Shown: in pieces, positions 1 through 8,931 of the stretch | Numbering within the stretch: position 1 is the first letter of the stretch | Layout of the letters: the number at the start of each line of letters is the position of its first letter | From: Aureimonas sp. AU22 | GTDB lineage: Bacteria > Pseudomonadota > Alphaproteobacteria > Rhizobiales > Rhizobiaceae | Direction of reading: 5' to 3' | Assembly (NCBI RefSeq): GCF_001463745.1 | Contig: NZ_BBWJ01000025.1 | Location: 1 to 61,266 of the forward strand | DNA length: 61,266 nucleotides | Made by a program: the position numbers and the translations under genes | Notes under the pieces: model-generated | What the model saw: only the letters and a program-made list of their open reading frames with translations | The model's database searches: none | What the model was told of the DNA's origin: nothing

Positions 1-1444
1 CCACCGTCTCCTCAAGGCTCGCCGCCTGCTGCTCGGTGCGCTGGGCGAGATCGTTGGAGGCGACGTTGATCTCGGCAAGGCCCGTGCGGATCGTGCCGAT
101 CGAGCCGACCACCGCGCCCATCGTGCGCTCCAGCTTCTCCAGCGAGCCGTTGAACTCAGCCCGGATCGGCTCGAACTCGGGCGCCACGGGTTTTGCCATG
201 CGCGCCGTCAGGTCGCCCGCCGCCAGCCGCACGAAGCCGGCCTCGATGTCGGCCACAAACCCCTCGAGCTCGCGCGCCTTGGCCCGATCCGCCTCCGCCT
301 GGGCCTCCCGACGCAAAGCCTCCGCACGGCGCGACGCCTCCGCTTCGGATTCCAGCCTCACCTTCTCGACCGAGGCCTGCTTGAACACGTCCACCGCATG
401 GGCCATCGCGCCGATCTCGTCCGACCTCTTCTGCCCGTCCACCGAGACCGACAGATCGCCGGCCGCCAGCGTGCCCATCGTCGTCGTCAGCTTGCTGATC
501 GACACGCCGAGCCGGCGCGCGAAGAGCATGAAGCCGATGAGGGCCAGCGCCGAAATGGCGAGGGTGCAGGCCAGCATCGTCCAGACCGCGGACCGCGCGG
601 CCTGCACGGTCGACGTCACGTCCGTCGCGATCTCGAGAACGCCGATCTTCTGGCCGGAAAAGTCGGTCAGCACGGTTCCGGTCACCGCGTAGTCGATGCC
701 GCCGAGCGCGGTAACCCGTTCGCGCGTCCCGCCGTCGAAGATCGCCTGTGTTTCCTCGGGGGTCAGCAACGCCCCGCCCGCCAGCGTCGACGCCTGCGTC
801 TTCAGCTGGCCGTCGCTCACGACCTGGACCGTGAGGGCCCCGTCGATCGCCTGCGCGAGATGCTGGAAGTAGGTTTCCGTCAGCATCGTTCCGACGTCGA
901 CGACGCCCACGACGCTGCCGTCCCGGCGAACGGGGGCGCTCGCGAACACGCTGACCGCCGTGCGGCCCGGCTCGATCCCGACGGCGAGCTTTCCGTCGCG
1001 CAGCGCCGTTTCCACCGTCTTGCGACGACCCTTCATCTGGTCGCCGAACTTGTCGGGCGTATGGATGCGCGCGACGACGGTGGTGGAGGGGTCGACGAAG
1101 CTGATGAGCTGCAGCGAGCCGTTTGCGACGATGTCGGGAAGGCTGGGCGCGTATCGGGAGACGATCTGATCGCGCAGGCCGAGTTCGATCAGGCTAGCCG
1201 TCTCCGGCTCGCCGGCCAACGCGAGCGCCAGTCCGGACGCGGCGCGTTTCTGCCCTTCGATGTCGGCCAGGATGAAGCCGAGGTCGTTGCGCAACTCCGC
1301 CTGCACCGTTTCGTCGCTCATCTGCGTCTGGCGATACCAGGCCAGCCCACCGATGGCGCCGCTGGCGAACAGAACGGCTGCAAAGCCGCAGGCCGTGATC
1401 GAGATCCAAAGCGGACGTTTCACGGCGGTTCGGTAAGTCGACAT
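1..1444 (-). CDS. Methyl-accepting chemotaxis protein, 3' end cut off by the window edge
   Basis: The reading frame starts at the ATG complementary to 1442-1444 and stays open to base 1, giving about 481 residues. Visible in order are a membrane helix (about residues 12-36), a periplasmic sensor region of Cache type, a second membrane helix, a HAMP domain (core around AAGDLSVSV), a charged linker, a second HAMP-like segment (LAAGDLTARM), and the start of the signalling helices, ending in [13 protein letters not shown]. This is the layout of a transmembrane chemoreceptor that signals through CheA/CheW. The conserved signalling hairpin and any CheR tether lie outside the window. The linker and second HAMP-like part closely resemble those of the chemoreceptor at 28673-30568, so the two are probably paralogues. 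The ligand cannot be read from the sequence. Confidence 0.93.
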   Translation of the reverse strand, partial: MSTYRTAVKRPLWISITACGFAAVLFASGAIGGLAWYRQTQMSDETVQAELRNDLGFILADIEGQKRAASGLALALAGEPETASLIELGLRDQIVSRYAPSLPDIVANGSLQLISFVDPSTTVVARIHTPDKFGDQMKGRRKTVETALRDGKLAVGIEPGRTAVSVFASAPVRRDGSVVGVVDVGTMLTETYFQHLAQAIDGALTVQVVSDGQLKTQASTLAGGALLTPEETQAIFDGGTRERVTALGGIDYAVTGTVLTDFSGQKIGVLEIATDVTSTVQAARSAVWTMLACTLAISALALIGFMLFARRLGVSISKLTTTMGTLAAGDLSVSVDGQKRSDEIGAMAHAVDVFKQASVEKVRLESEAEASRRAEALRREAQAEADRAKARELEGFVADIEAGFVRLAAGDLTARMAKPVAPEFEPIRAEFNGSLEKLERTMGAVVGSIGTIRTGLAEINVASNDLAQRTEQQAASLEETV

Positions 1445-1717
1445 GATATCCCCCCACACCCCGGGGCGGACCTCGACGCCGAAGCCACACGTAACCGCAA
1501 GATGCAACGGATGTTACACTTACGATCCGTCTCTAAAGTCACGGTTAACCGCGCCGCGTCTTCGCCTCGAAAACGCTCGAAGAGACGATCTGCCGGGGCG
1601 AAGGAGCGCGGACCCGACGATTGCCGGTCCGCTCTCCGGGCTGCCCCGCGAAGTCGTACCCTCCATGGCAGCCAAGCGACGTAACGACCTTCGCCGTCGC
1701 TTCCGCTTCCTCCGGCC

Positions 1718-2329
1718 TTAGGCCGCCTTGAGATTGCCGATCTCGTCGAGGGCCTGGCGGGTGGCGTCTTCGCGCTGCTGGGGACCGATCGCCAACCCTT
1801 CCGCAACGACGACCTCCGGCTGCCGGATGCCCAGAAACGCCAGAAGCGAGCGCAGATAGGTCTCGGCATGCTCCATCGAGGCCGCAGGCGACCCCGTGCC
1901 GTAGTGGCCGCCGCGCGCGATCGTCAGGATCACCCGCTTGTCGCCCGCCAGGCCTTCGGGACCGTTCGCCGTGTAGCGGAACGTCTTGCCCGCGACCGCG
2001 ATGCGATCGATCCAGGCCTTCAACTGGCTGGGAATGCCGAAGTTGTAGAAGGCGACGCCGATCACCACCACGTCCGCATCGAGGAACTCCTCGAGAACCC
2101 GCCCGCCGAGCGCCAAGTCTTCCTGAAGCGCCTGATCGTGCCGGACCTCGGGGGTCTGCCCGGCCAGATAGCGGCCGGTGAGGTGGGAGATCGGATCGGC
2201 GACGAGATCGCGGTAGGTCACCGAAAGACCGGGGATCTCGTTCACCAGGCGATCCACCGTCGCCTTGGACAGCATGCGACTGACCGAGTTCGGACCGAGG
2301 ATGGAGGTGTCGATATGAAGGAGCTTCAC
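1718..2329 (-). CDS. azoR: FMN-dependent NADH-azoreductase
   Basis: The product is 203 residues, close to the roughly 200 of AzoR. It begins MKLLHIDTSILGPNSVSR, the flavin-phosphate loop typical of the flavodoxin-like azoreductase/quinone reductase family, and contains the conserved YNFGIPSQLKAWIDR and GGHYG segments that frame the FMN. It is expected to be a cytoplasmic homodimer reducing quinones and azo compounds with NADH. The open frame extends well upstream, but homology begins at the GTG at 2329, so that start is chosen; its ribosome binding site is weak. It is transcribed away from an HxlR-family regulator whose start lies 85 bp off, which implies control by that regulator. Confidence 0.93.
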   Translation of the reverse strand: MKLLHIDTSILGPNSVSRMLSKATVDRLVNEIPGLSVTYRDLVADPISHLTGRYLAGQTPEVRHDQALQEDLALGGRVLEEFLDADVVVIGVAFYNFGIPSQLKAWIDRIAVAGKTFRYTANGPEGLAGDKRVILTIARGGHYGTGSPAASMEHAETYLRSLLAFLGIRQPEVVVAEGLAIGPQQREDATRQALDEIGNLKAA

Positions 2330-2350
2330 GGGGGGTGCCTTTGTGTGACC

Positions 2351-2367
2351 GGTATCGATGTGATACC
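2351..2367. promoter_or_regulatory. Candidate HxlR operator, inverted repeat GGTATC-N5-GATACC
   Basis: A perfect 6-bp inverted repeat with a 5-bp spacer lies between the divergent azoR and HxlR-family genes, 21 bp upstream of the azoR start. Its size and place fit a dimeric winged-helix regulator acting on both promoters. Binding is inferred, not shown. Confidence 0.5.
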
Positions 2368-2414
2368 GACGCTCAATAAGGAACCTGCCGCGCACGGCGC
2401 AAGGAGGCACATTC

Positions 2415-2828
2415 TTGGCACCGAAGCACACCGATGTAACCACGACCGATCTGCATGACGCGGATCGATGCCGTCTCGTCAGCGGGGTTCTGGCACGGAT
2501 CGGCGACAAATGGTCCGTGCTCGTCATCATGCAGTTGCGGCACGGGCCGCGGCGTTTCAACGAGTTGAAGCGGGCCATCGGCAGCATCTCGCAGCGCATG
2601 CTGACCCTGACGCTGCGGGGGCTGGAGCGGGACGGGCTCGTGACGCGAAGCGTGACGCCCACCATCCCGCCACGGGTGGATTACGAGCTGACCGAACTCG
2701 GCCATTCGCTGCGCACGCCGGTCGAGGCGCTCGGCGAATGGGCCTTCGCGTATCAACGGCAGATCGCAGAGGCGCAGATCCGGTTCGATGGCGGTGACGA
2801 GGGCAGCCCTTCCGCACGGGGCGACTGA
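2415..2828 (+). CDS. HxlR (DUF24) family transcriptional regulator
   Basis: The product is a 137-residue winged-helix protein that fits the HxlR family throughout. The signature GDKWSVLVIMQLRHGPRRFNEL is followed by the recognition-helix and wing region. A single conserved cysteine at residue 19 (DRCRLV) sits at the position used for thiol redox sensing in YodB, CatR and HypR. The start is a TTG at 2415, supported by a strong AAGGAGG Shine-Dalgarno at 2401-2407; no in-frame ATG fits as well. Divergent azoR suggests that it represses azoR until quinones or diamide-like electrophiles modify Cys19, as YodB does for azoR1 in Bacillus. That role is inferred by analogy. Confidence 0.9.
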   Translation: MAPKHTDVTTTDLHDADRCRLVSGVLARIGDKWSVLVIMQLRHGPRRFNELKRAIGSISQRMLTLTLRGLERDGLVTRSVTPTIPPRVDYELTELGHSLRTPVEALGEWAFAYQRQIAEAQIRFDGGDEGSPSARGD

Positions 2829-2978
2829 CCGCCTCGCCTCGTCTCCGCGTTGCAGCGGATGGTGGGCGATCTCCGCGGGCCCGACCCGCTAGAGCGGTGC
2901 GGCCTCGCTGCGCCGACCTTCACGAGGCAGAACGGGCGGAGGCCGGCGCCATGACGTCTCGGTCGGAGGGCGATCGGT

Positions 2979-4223
2979 CTATCTCAGCTCCAGGGTTCCC
3001 GGCGGCACCAATGGTCCCTTGAAGGCCTGCGCCTGCGTACGCCTGCCCACCTCGCGCCAGCCGTCCTCCTCCCCGGATGGGGCCACGACGGCCGTCGCCG
3101 GGGCACGGAAGAATTTGATGGAAGCGAGATACGCAACCAGAAGCAGCGGGAAATAGGGTGGCGTGGCCAAGGCGTTGTCGGAGTTCGACAGGATGAGGAA
3201 TGCCAGGAACGCGACCGCCAGGAGCGGCCCGGCATTCAGCGTACCGCGCAATGATACCCGAAGGATGGCCAGCGCCATCAGTCCGTAGAATACGAGCATT
3301 CCCGGATAGCTCAATTCCAGGGCGATGCGCAGGAAGTCGTTGTGGGCCGCATAGGTGCCCGTCATGATCTTCACGTATTCGGGCGCCGAGAAATACTGGT
3401 GACCGAAGCCGATGCCGCTGGGATATTGGCGATTGAGCGATTCGATATAGTCCCACAGGATTTCGCGCCCGTTGTCGCCGCTGTTGAGAAAGCGATTGAG
3501 GATGCGTTCCCATGCCGTCGCGAAGATGGCGGCGAAAAGCGTGAAGCCGCCCGCGAGCATGCCGATCTTCGAGGAGAAACGAATGCTTCGTTCCATGAAG
3601 ACGGAGGCGGCGCAGACCATGAGGGTCAGAACGAGTGCCGCACGTCCGCCGGAGAGGAGGAGGATCATGAAGTTCGCCAGGACCAGCACGGCATAGAACT
3701 TGCGGCCCTCCTTGAGGACGACCTGCAGGGCGGCGAAGGTGCTGATCATCGCGACGCCGGACAGGAACGCGGCGGCAAAGAGCGTGCCCCGGAATCTTGC
3801 TCCACCGGTCGCGAACTCGACCCGGACCGGTTCCCAGATGCCGAGGGCTCCGTAGACGACCCCCAGAACCGACGATGCGATCGCGAGGTACGAGATGAAC
3901 CGCAGAAGAACGCTTCGGTCCCTCACCGTCGGGTACATCCCGAGGAAGGCGTAGATGATGACGAACTGGTTGATCGCACCCAGAAGGATCGACCAGCTGA
4001 AGCCGGGATAATCGACGAAGATGGTCTGCAGGAATACGAGGCAGAGAACCAGGAACAGAATGAAGATGACCGTGAAGTCGACCTTGCGGGTGAGGAGACA
4101 CGACATCGCCGCCAACAGGAAGAGCGACTTCTCGATCGGGTTCGCCAGGCCGACACCCAGAACGGTCTGGATGTTGATGATGTAGACCGAGAAGGCCACC
4201 ATGAACGTCCATCGGAATATCAT
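2979..4223 (-). CDS. O-antigen ligase / polysaccharide polymerase-like membrane protein
   Basis: The product is about 414 residues with many hydrophobic segments. It carries the Wzy_C/O-antigen-ligase type stretch LLLSGGRAALVLTLMV and the downstream periplasmic-loop motif HNDFLRIALELSYPG. Such proteins join or polymerise undecaprenyl-linked glycans at the periplasmic face of the inner membrane. An upstream TTG at 4232 is possible, but the purine-rich AGGGAAGG near 4234-4241 is spaced better for the ATG at 4223. The gene lies in the same direction as the pyruvyl transferase and flippase upstream, although 640 bp separate them, so it belongs to the same exopolysaccharide patch and may have its own promoter. 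Ligase and polymerase cannot be told apart from sequence. Confidence 0.82.
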   Translation of the reverse strand: MIFRWTFMVAFSVYIINIQTVLGVGLANPIEKSLFLLAAMSCLLTRKVDFTVIFILFLVLCLVFLQTIFVDYPGFSWSILLGAINQFVIIYAFLGMYPTVRDRSVLLRFISYLAIASSVLGVVYGALGIWEPVRVEFATGGARFRGTLFAAAFLSGVAMISTFAALQVVLKEGRKFYAVLVLANFMILLLSGGRAALVLTLMVCAASVFMERSIRFSSKIGMLAGGFTLFAAIFATAWERILNRFLNSGDNGREILWDYIESLNRQYPSGIGFGHQYFSAPEYVKIMTGTYAAHNDFLRIALELSYPGMLVFYGLMALAILRVSLRGTLNAGPLLAVAFLAFLILSNSDNALATPPYFPLLLVAYLASIKFFRAPATAVVAPSGEEDGWREVGRRTQAQAFKGPLVPPGTLELR

Positions 4224-4232
4224 CTTAGTCAA

Positions 4233-4862
4233 ACCTTCCCTGGACGCGATCCGGCCGAGCCGTCATTCCATTACCTGCCCCGTCCGTCTGCGGCGACCAG
4301 GCGGCGGATGCGCCCGCAGGCGCACGGCCTGCTGCCACGAGACTGCGAGCGAGGGCGCCTGATACCAGCGTCCGACCGGGGGATCGGATGCCGGGAATGC
4401 GCCGGTGCTTTGCTTGCGGCGAGCTGATGAACGGCAAGGGTCGCAGATGGATCGCAAACGCGGGTTTTTTGAGGAACGCGACGTGGCGCCCGGCGGACGG
4501 GCGAGAGCATGCGCCCGTTTCCGGGAAGGCGAAGCGAATGTTTCCTGCCATCCCGGCGTTGGATCGCATGACGGATTCGGCGCCGGCTGCCATCTCGGTC
4601 GTGACTCCGCGCTCCGGGTTCGATGACACGTTCGTCCGGCTTCGATCCATGGCCAACACCCTGCTCTAGACCGTGCGCATCGAGGTGTCGAGGAGGGGGC
4701 GAACACATCCATAGGCCGCCGTTCCTCGCCCCATCCAGGCGCCGCAGAGACCGGACGGTGCGGTGCCGGCGAAGGCGTCTGCGGTGCCGCGAGCCCGCCG
4801 TCGCATGCGCACCGGCGGGATGACGCGTTCGAGGCGGAGCCGGCGGCCCCGCCTCGATGCGA
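4233..4862. other. Long intergenic gap without a recognisable gene
   Basis: This stretch lies between two minus-strand polysaccharide genes. Open frames exist on both strands (for example 4388-4669 plus and 4225-4659 minus) but their predicted proteins are arginine/alanine-rich and of low complexity, with no domain I recognise. It presumably holds the promoter of the downstream ligase gene. I see no convincing RNA gene or repeat. Confidence 0.5.
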
Positions 4863-5969
4863 TCAGGCGTCGCGCGCGTCGAGGCCGGCCGGTCCCCGCC
4901 CATGCGCGCTTGCCGCAGCGCTGCCGTCGGCAAGCTCGCGGGCGGAACGCACGCACGCCTTCAGGCGCTCGACGGCACTGTCCAGGACCGCCGTCTCGCT
5001 GAGGATGCCCTGGCGGGTGCCAAGTTCGCGCAACTGCGCCGCGACGCGGGCCCGCAGCCTGCGATCGATGGGCTCGAACAGGCCCCGTCGCTGCAGTCCC
5101 TTCAGGGTCGGGAGTAGGATACGACGCCAGACGCCCTGCGCCGCTCGGTTGAGGCGTCGCTTCAGGGGCGATGCGTGCCGGCGTGCCAGGAACCGCTCGA
5201 AGATCGAGTCCGTCGAGCGGGGATCCTGCGGATCGTAGGATTCGATCAGCGCCGCGTCGGCCTTGTGGTTCCAGCCGGTCAGCGGCCAGTACCAGTCCCG
5301 CACGGCGTGGAGGACGGAGATGTAGCGCAGCTCGGTCGGGCGGTACGCAGCCTTCACCGACATCGCCCAGTCCAGCCACTTGAAGGTGTTGATCTCGCAG
5401 GACGAGATCAGCGGCACCCAGGGCACCCGCAGCGTGTCCGAGACGATCGCGCCGTGCATGGCATCGGCGAGCACCATCGAGCACGAATGCATCGTGTCCA
5501 GCGTTTCCCGGCATTCGGCGCGCGGATCGAGATAGGTGATGCCGGCTTGCCGACACGCGTCCCCCCAATCGCCGAGGCTGGCGGCGTAGACATGCGGCAT
5601 GAAACCGACGCCGCTGCGCGTCGGGGGGGCGGTGCGGTAGGCGGCAAGCGATCGCAGGAGGAAGGCGCCGTCGCCGACCACCGCCGTCGGCGGCAGCCCG
5701 AGGACGCGCGCCGTTAGCGGCCCCCGGACGCCGAGAACCTTCCAGGTGTCGTCGAGGGGCTGCGGCTGCTCCAGCCCCGTTCCCGTGCCGATGACCAGCT
5801 TGATGCCGGAATCGGCCGGCATCTTGATCCCGAGAAGCGTGCCGATCCCGACCAGCGTGTAGCCGTCGTCGGGGTCGGCCAGGAGTTGCGGCTCCACCGA
5901 CGACCAGAGCCAGGCGTTCAGGTCGTCCCCGAAGTTTCCGCCCGGAGCCTTGTAGTAGAACAGCTTCAT
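4863..5969 (-). CDS. Polysaccharide pyruvyl transferase family protein
   Basis: The product is 368 residues starting MKLFYYKAPGGNFGDDLN. The NFGDDLN motif near the N-terminus and the later DAMHGAIVSDTLRVPWV segment, with its conserved histidine, are hallmarks of the PF04230 polysaccharide pyruvyl transferase/CsaB family. Members transfer a pyruvate ketal from phosphoenolpyruvate to sugars of exopolysaccharides; some family members do other chemistry, so the substrate is uncertain. The ATG at 5967-5969 overlaps the stop of the upstream flippase gene by 4 bp, which indicates translational coupling. The arginine- and alanine-rich C-terminal 90 residues fall outside the core domain. Confidence 0.85.
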   Translation of the reverse strand: MKLFYYKAPGGNFGDDLNAWLWSSVEPQLLADPDDGYTLVGIGTLLGIKMPADSGIKLVIGTGTGLEQPQPLDDTWKVLGVRGPLTARVLGLPPTAVVGDGAFLLRSLAAYRTAPPTRSGVGFMPHVYAASLGDWGDACRQAGITYLDPRAECRETLDTMHSCSMVLADAMHGAIVSDTLRVPWVPLISSCEINTFKWLDWAMSVKAAYRPTELRYISVLHAVRDWYWPLTGWNHKADAALIESYDPQDPRSTDSIFERFLARRHASPLKRRLNRAAQGVWRRILLPTLKGLQRRGLFEPIDRRLRARVAAQLRELGTRQGILSETAVLDSAVERLKACVRSARELADGSAAASAHGRGPAGLDARDA

Positions 5970-7435
5970 GCCTTCGCGCCTTTTCCGAGGTTCTTCCTGG
6001 ACCAGATGTGACCCACGTTCTTTCGAAGGTAGGCGGGATAGAGGGCCGCCATGAAGCCCGTATAAACGATGATCCCGGTCAGCACGGTCGCGACGAGGAG
6101 GCCGAGGTCGCCGATCGAGCGATCCAGCGCGTATCGAACGCCGGCAATGCAGGCATACATCAGGACCGATGCGGCGTAGGCGGGAAAGATCACGGCCGCG
6201 AAGTCGGCGAACCGGATCGATATGACGTGCCTGAGAAGCAGGAAGTACACGATCGTGGTGGAGGCGATCGCCCCGCAGTAGACGAAGATGTAATGGCTCG
6301 CCGTCATCTGCCAGTCCGGCAGGAGAACGGCCAGCGCCAGCACGCTCTGCAGCACGAGGATGCAGGCGGAGTAGCCGGGAAAGCCGCGCGCACTCAGAAG
6401 GCTCCCGTTCAGCGCCTGGCCGGCGAGCACCGCCTGAAGCACGGACGTCGCGATCATGAAGGGCACCGCGTTCTCTCCCTTTTCGCCGAACACCACGGTG
6501 CAGAATTCCGGCGCGATGGCGGCCAGGCCCACGAACACCGGCACCGACACGAAGGTGCTGAAGCTCAGGGAATCGAGATACATGCCGACGAGCCGCGGCA
6601 GGTCGGAAACGCTTCGCGAGAACGAGGTGAGGGCGACGTCGACCGTGACCGCGGTCAGAAGCTGGCTGGCGATGAAGGTGATGCGTGATCCCATGATGTA
6701 GTAGGCGAGCGTCACGGGACCGAACTTGTAGAGCAGCACGAATTCGATGATGCGCGTGGAAGCGAAGTAGAGGACGCGCGACAGGAAGATCTGGAAGCCG
6801 AACTGCATGAGCTGGCGGAGGTGGCCGAAGTCGGGCCGGACGAAGAGCCGGATGGGGCTGACGCGCCACACGATCAGGCAGTTCAACGCGCAGAACAGGT
6901 TGAACTGGACCACCATGCTCCAGATGCCGTAGCCGGCGATCGCGAGGGCGAGGCCGACGAGGCCGGATACGCCGGTGGCGACCGTCGCTCGTATAGCAAG
7001 CGACTTATAGAGGAATTTCCGCCGCATCACGGCCTGCGGAACGTAGCTGATCGAGTTCAGAAGGACGGCCAGGATCAGTGTCGACAAGATGGCGGCAAGT
7101 CCGGGCGCCTGCAGCCAATCCTCCAAGAGGGGGGATATGGTGTAGAGAACGACCGCGGTCGCCGATCCGATCACCAGGTTGCACCACAGGGCCGCGACGA
7201 CGATTTCGTCGGTGAAGCGCGACGACTGGATGACGGCGTCGCCCAGACCGTTTTCCGCGACGATCTCAACAAAGGCTATGACCGCGAGCGCCGCGCTGAA
7301 CAATCCGATCTGCTCGGGTGGCAGAATTCTCGCCAGGATGAAGAAGACGACTGCCGATCCCAGTCGAACGACCCAGTTCCGAGCCGCCGACCACACGACG
7401 TTTGCTTTCAAGCTGCTTGCACCGGCGGCGACCAA
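5966..7435 (-). CDS. Lipopolysaccharide/exopolysaccharide flippase (MOP superfamily, Wzx-like)
   Basis: The product is a 489-residue polytopic membrane protein with about a dozen hydrophobic segments. Its N-terminus (LARILPPEQIGLFSAALAVI) and the early GLGDAVIQ motif are typical of the oligosaccharide translocase/MviN-like family. It is predicted to flip lipid-linked sugar repeat units across the inner membrane. The start is a TTG at 7435 preceded by a good AGGAG at an 8-bp spacing, and no ATG fits. It is the first gene of a short minus-strand pair with the pyruvyl transferase and is divergent from a glycosyltransferase. This grouping supports a role in surface polysaccharide export. Confidence 0.88.
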   Translation of the reverse strand: MVAAGASSLKANVVWSAARNWVVRLGSAVVFFILARILPPEQIGLFSAALAVIAFVEIVAENGLGDAVIQSSRFTDEIVVAALWCNLVIGSATAVVLYTISPLLEDWLQAPGLAAILSTLILAVLLNSISYVPQAVMRRKFLYKSLAIRATVATGVSGLVGLALAIAGYGIWSMVVQFNLFCALNCLIVWRVSPIRLFVRPDFGHLRQLMQFGFQIFLSRVLYFASTRIIEFVLLYKFGPVTLAYYIMGSRITFIASQLLTAVTVDVALTSFSRSVSDLPRLVGMYLDSLSFSTFVSVPVFVGLAAIAPEFCTVVFGEKGENAVPFMIATSVLQAVLAGQALNGSLLSARGFPGYSACILVLQSVLALAVLLPDWQMTASHYIFVYCGAIASTTIVYFLLLRHVISIRFADFAAVIFPAYAASVLMYACIAGVRYALDRSIGDLGLLVATVLTGIIVYTGFMAALYPAYLRKNVGHIWSRKNLGKGAKA

Positions 7436-7605
7436 CTGGCAATCTCCTGAGGCAGCGCATCATGTTGCGGTGCCCTCTGGTTTGCTGTGTCGCACACCGC
7501 CCCGAAGGTGTAAACGTTCGCCGATAAGCGTTCTGCGGATCGATGCGACGGTGCGGCTGCCTCGCATTCGATCCAAATCCAAGTAATGGAATGGGTGCGG
7601 GCACT

Positions 7606-8832
7606 ATGCGCGAGACGTTTGATGCGGTTCTACTCGTCGATCAGTTCCCGCAGGACCATCACAGCGGTGCTGCCAGCTACAATGCCGCGGTGCTGCGGGC
7701 GATCCGCGCGCTCGGCTGGCGCGTCCTGATCCTGGTCGCGGGACGCCGGTTCGACCGGATCGCGTTTCGGATCCCGACCGACGATCCCGGCGTCACCGTC
7801 CGCTTCGCGCACGCCCTTCCCCTCGGGGGCGGGCGGTTCGTCGTCCCCTCGGTGCTGCCGGTCGCGCGGTATGCCAAGCGTCGGCTGTCGTCGCGAAGGC
7901 CGTCCGGGAACCCGATCGGCAAACGCGTCAAGATCGAGCGCTTCCCCGCAAAGCATGAGATCGACACCGTGCGGCGGATGCTGGGAAGCGTGGAGGCGAA
8001 GGTGGTCTTCGTGGACACGATCTTCCGCGCGCCGTACGTGCCGGAGGAGGTGGGCGGCGCACGGACCGTCCTCGTCGGGCACGACGTCTTCCACGAAAGG
8101 GTCGCCTCGTTCGAAGCCAACGGTTTCGAGGTGACGCCGCGCGTCGATGCCCGCATGGAAGGGGACCTCGTTTCCCGTTTCGACGCCATCCTGGCGATCT
8201 CCGACGCCGACGCCGCCACATACGGCCGGCTCTCCCCGCGCTCGGCGGTCGCGACGCTCTATCCCGCGGTTCCCGCAGGCCCGCTCGAACGGCGGATCGA
8301 TCCCCGCTCGGGGCGCGTCCTGTATATCGGCTCGTCAGCCCATCACAACGTCGATGGCCTGCGATGGTTCTTGGAGAAGGTCTGGCCGAACGTGCTGGCC
8401 GCTCACGCCGGCGCGGTCCTCGACGTCGTGGGATCGATCGGCTCGTTGTTCGAGGGCCATCCGAACGTCGTCTGCTGGGGACGGGTCGACGACCTCGGCT
8501 CGCTGACCCACCGTCCCGCGGTGGCCGTCAATCCGGTCCGGATGGGAAGCGGCATCAAGATCAAGATGGTCGACTATTTCCGCGAGGGGCTCGGCTGCGT
8601 GACGACGCGCGTCGGCGCCCACGGCTTCCCGGTCGAGGGCGCGCCCTTTCTTCTCGCCGACGATGAGGAAGAGTTCGCCGCCCAGCTCGTCGCATGCCTG
8701 AACGCGCCCGATGTCTGCATGGAGCTGTCGCAGAGGACAGAGGCCTACCTCCGCCACTTCTCGCCGGAGGCCGCCGCGCAGGCTGTTCTGCGGTGCGCGG
8801 ACGGATCGCTCGCCGGCGCCGGCGTCTCGTGA
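7606..8832 (+). CDS. Glycosyltransferase, family 4-like GT-B fold
   Basis: The product is about 408 residues. The N-terminus (MRETFDAVLLVDQFPQDH) begins a Rossmann-like half, and the C-terminal half has GRVLYIGSSAHHNVDGLRWF and the nucleotide-sugar binding stretch PVRMGSGIKIKMVDYF followed by GLGCVTTRVGAHGF. This is the usual pattern of retaining GT-B glycosyltransferases, where the last part binds the donor diphosphate. The ATG at 7606 is chosen because homology starts there; in-frame starts at 7543 and 7591 are possible. It is divergent from the flippase/pyruvyl transferase pair and probably adds a sugar in the same polysaccharide. Donor and acceptor are unknown. Confidence 0.85.
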   Translation: MRETFDAVLLVDQFPQDHHSGAASYNAAVLRAIRALGWRVLILVAGRRFDRIAFRIPTDDPGVTVRFAHALPLGGGRFVVPSVLPVARYAKRRLSSRRPSGNPIGKRVKIERFPAKHEIDTVRRMLGSVEAKVVFVDTIFRAPYVPEEVGGARTVLVGHDVFHERVASFEANGFEVTPRVDARMEGDLVSRFDAILAISDADAATYGRLSPRSAVATLYPAVPAGPLERRIDPRSGRVLYIGSSAHHNVDGLRWFLEKVWPNVLAAHAGAVLDVVGSIGSLFEGHPNVVCWGRVDDLGSLTHRPAVAVNPVRMGSGIKIKMVDYFREGLGCVTTRVGAHGFPVEGAPFLLADDEEEFAAQLVACLNAPDVCMELSQRTEAYLRHFSPEAAAQAVLRCADGSLAGAGVS

Positions 8833-8931
8833 CGGAACGCCGGGGGCGGAACGTCCGCTGCCCGCGGCCGACGTCGGCAAGCCGGCGGCGCGCCGCCTAG
8901 TCTGTCCTGCGTCGCATGACGGAAGGAACGC

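Noticed and set aside
398-1684. Long plus-strand open frame over the first gene
   Set aside because: It is the shadow of the minus-strand chemoreceptor; its translation is arginine-rich and low complexity, while the minus frame shows clear HAMP and sensor domains.
4388-4669. Plus-strand frame in the 630-bp gap (starts MPGMRRCFACGELM)
   Set aside because: Possible zinc-like cysteines but no recognisable family, no good ribosome site, and frames of similar length occur by chance in high-GC DNA.
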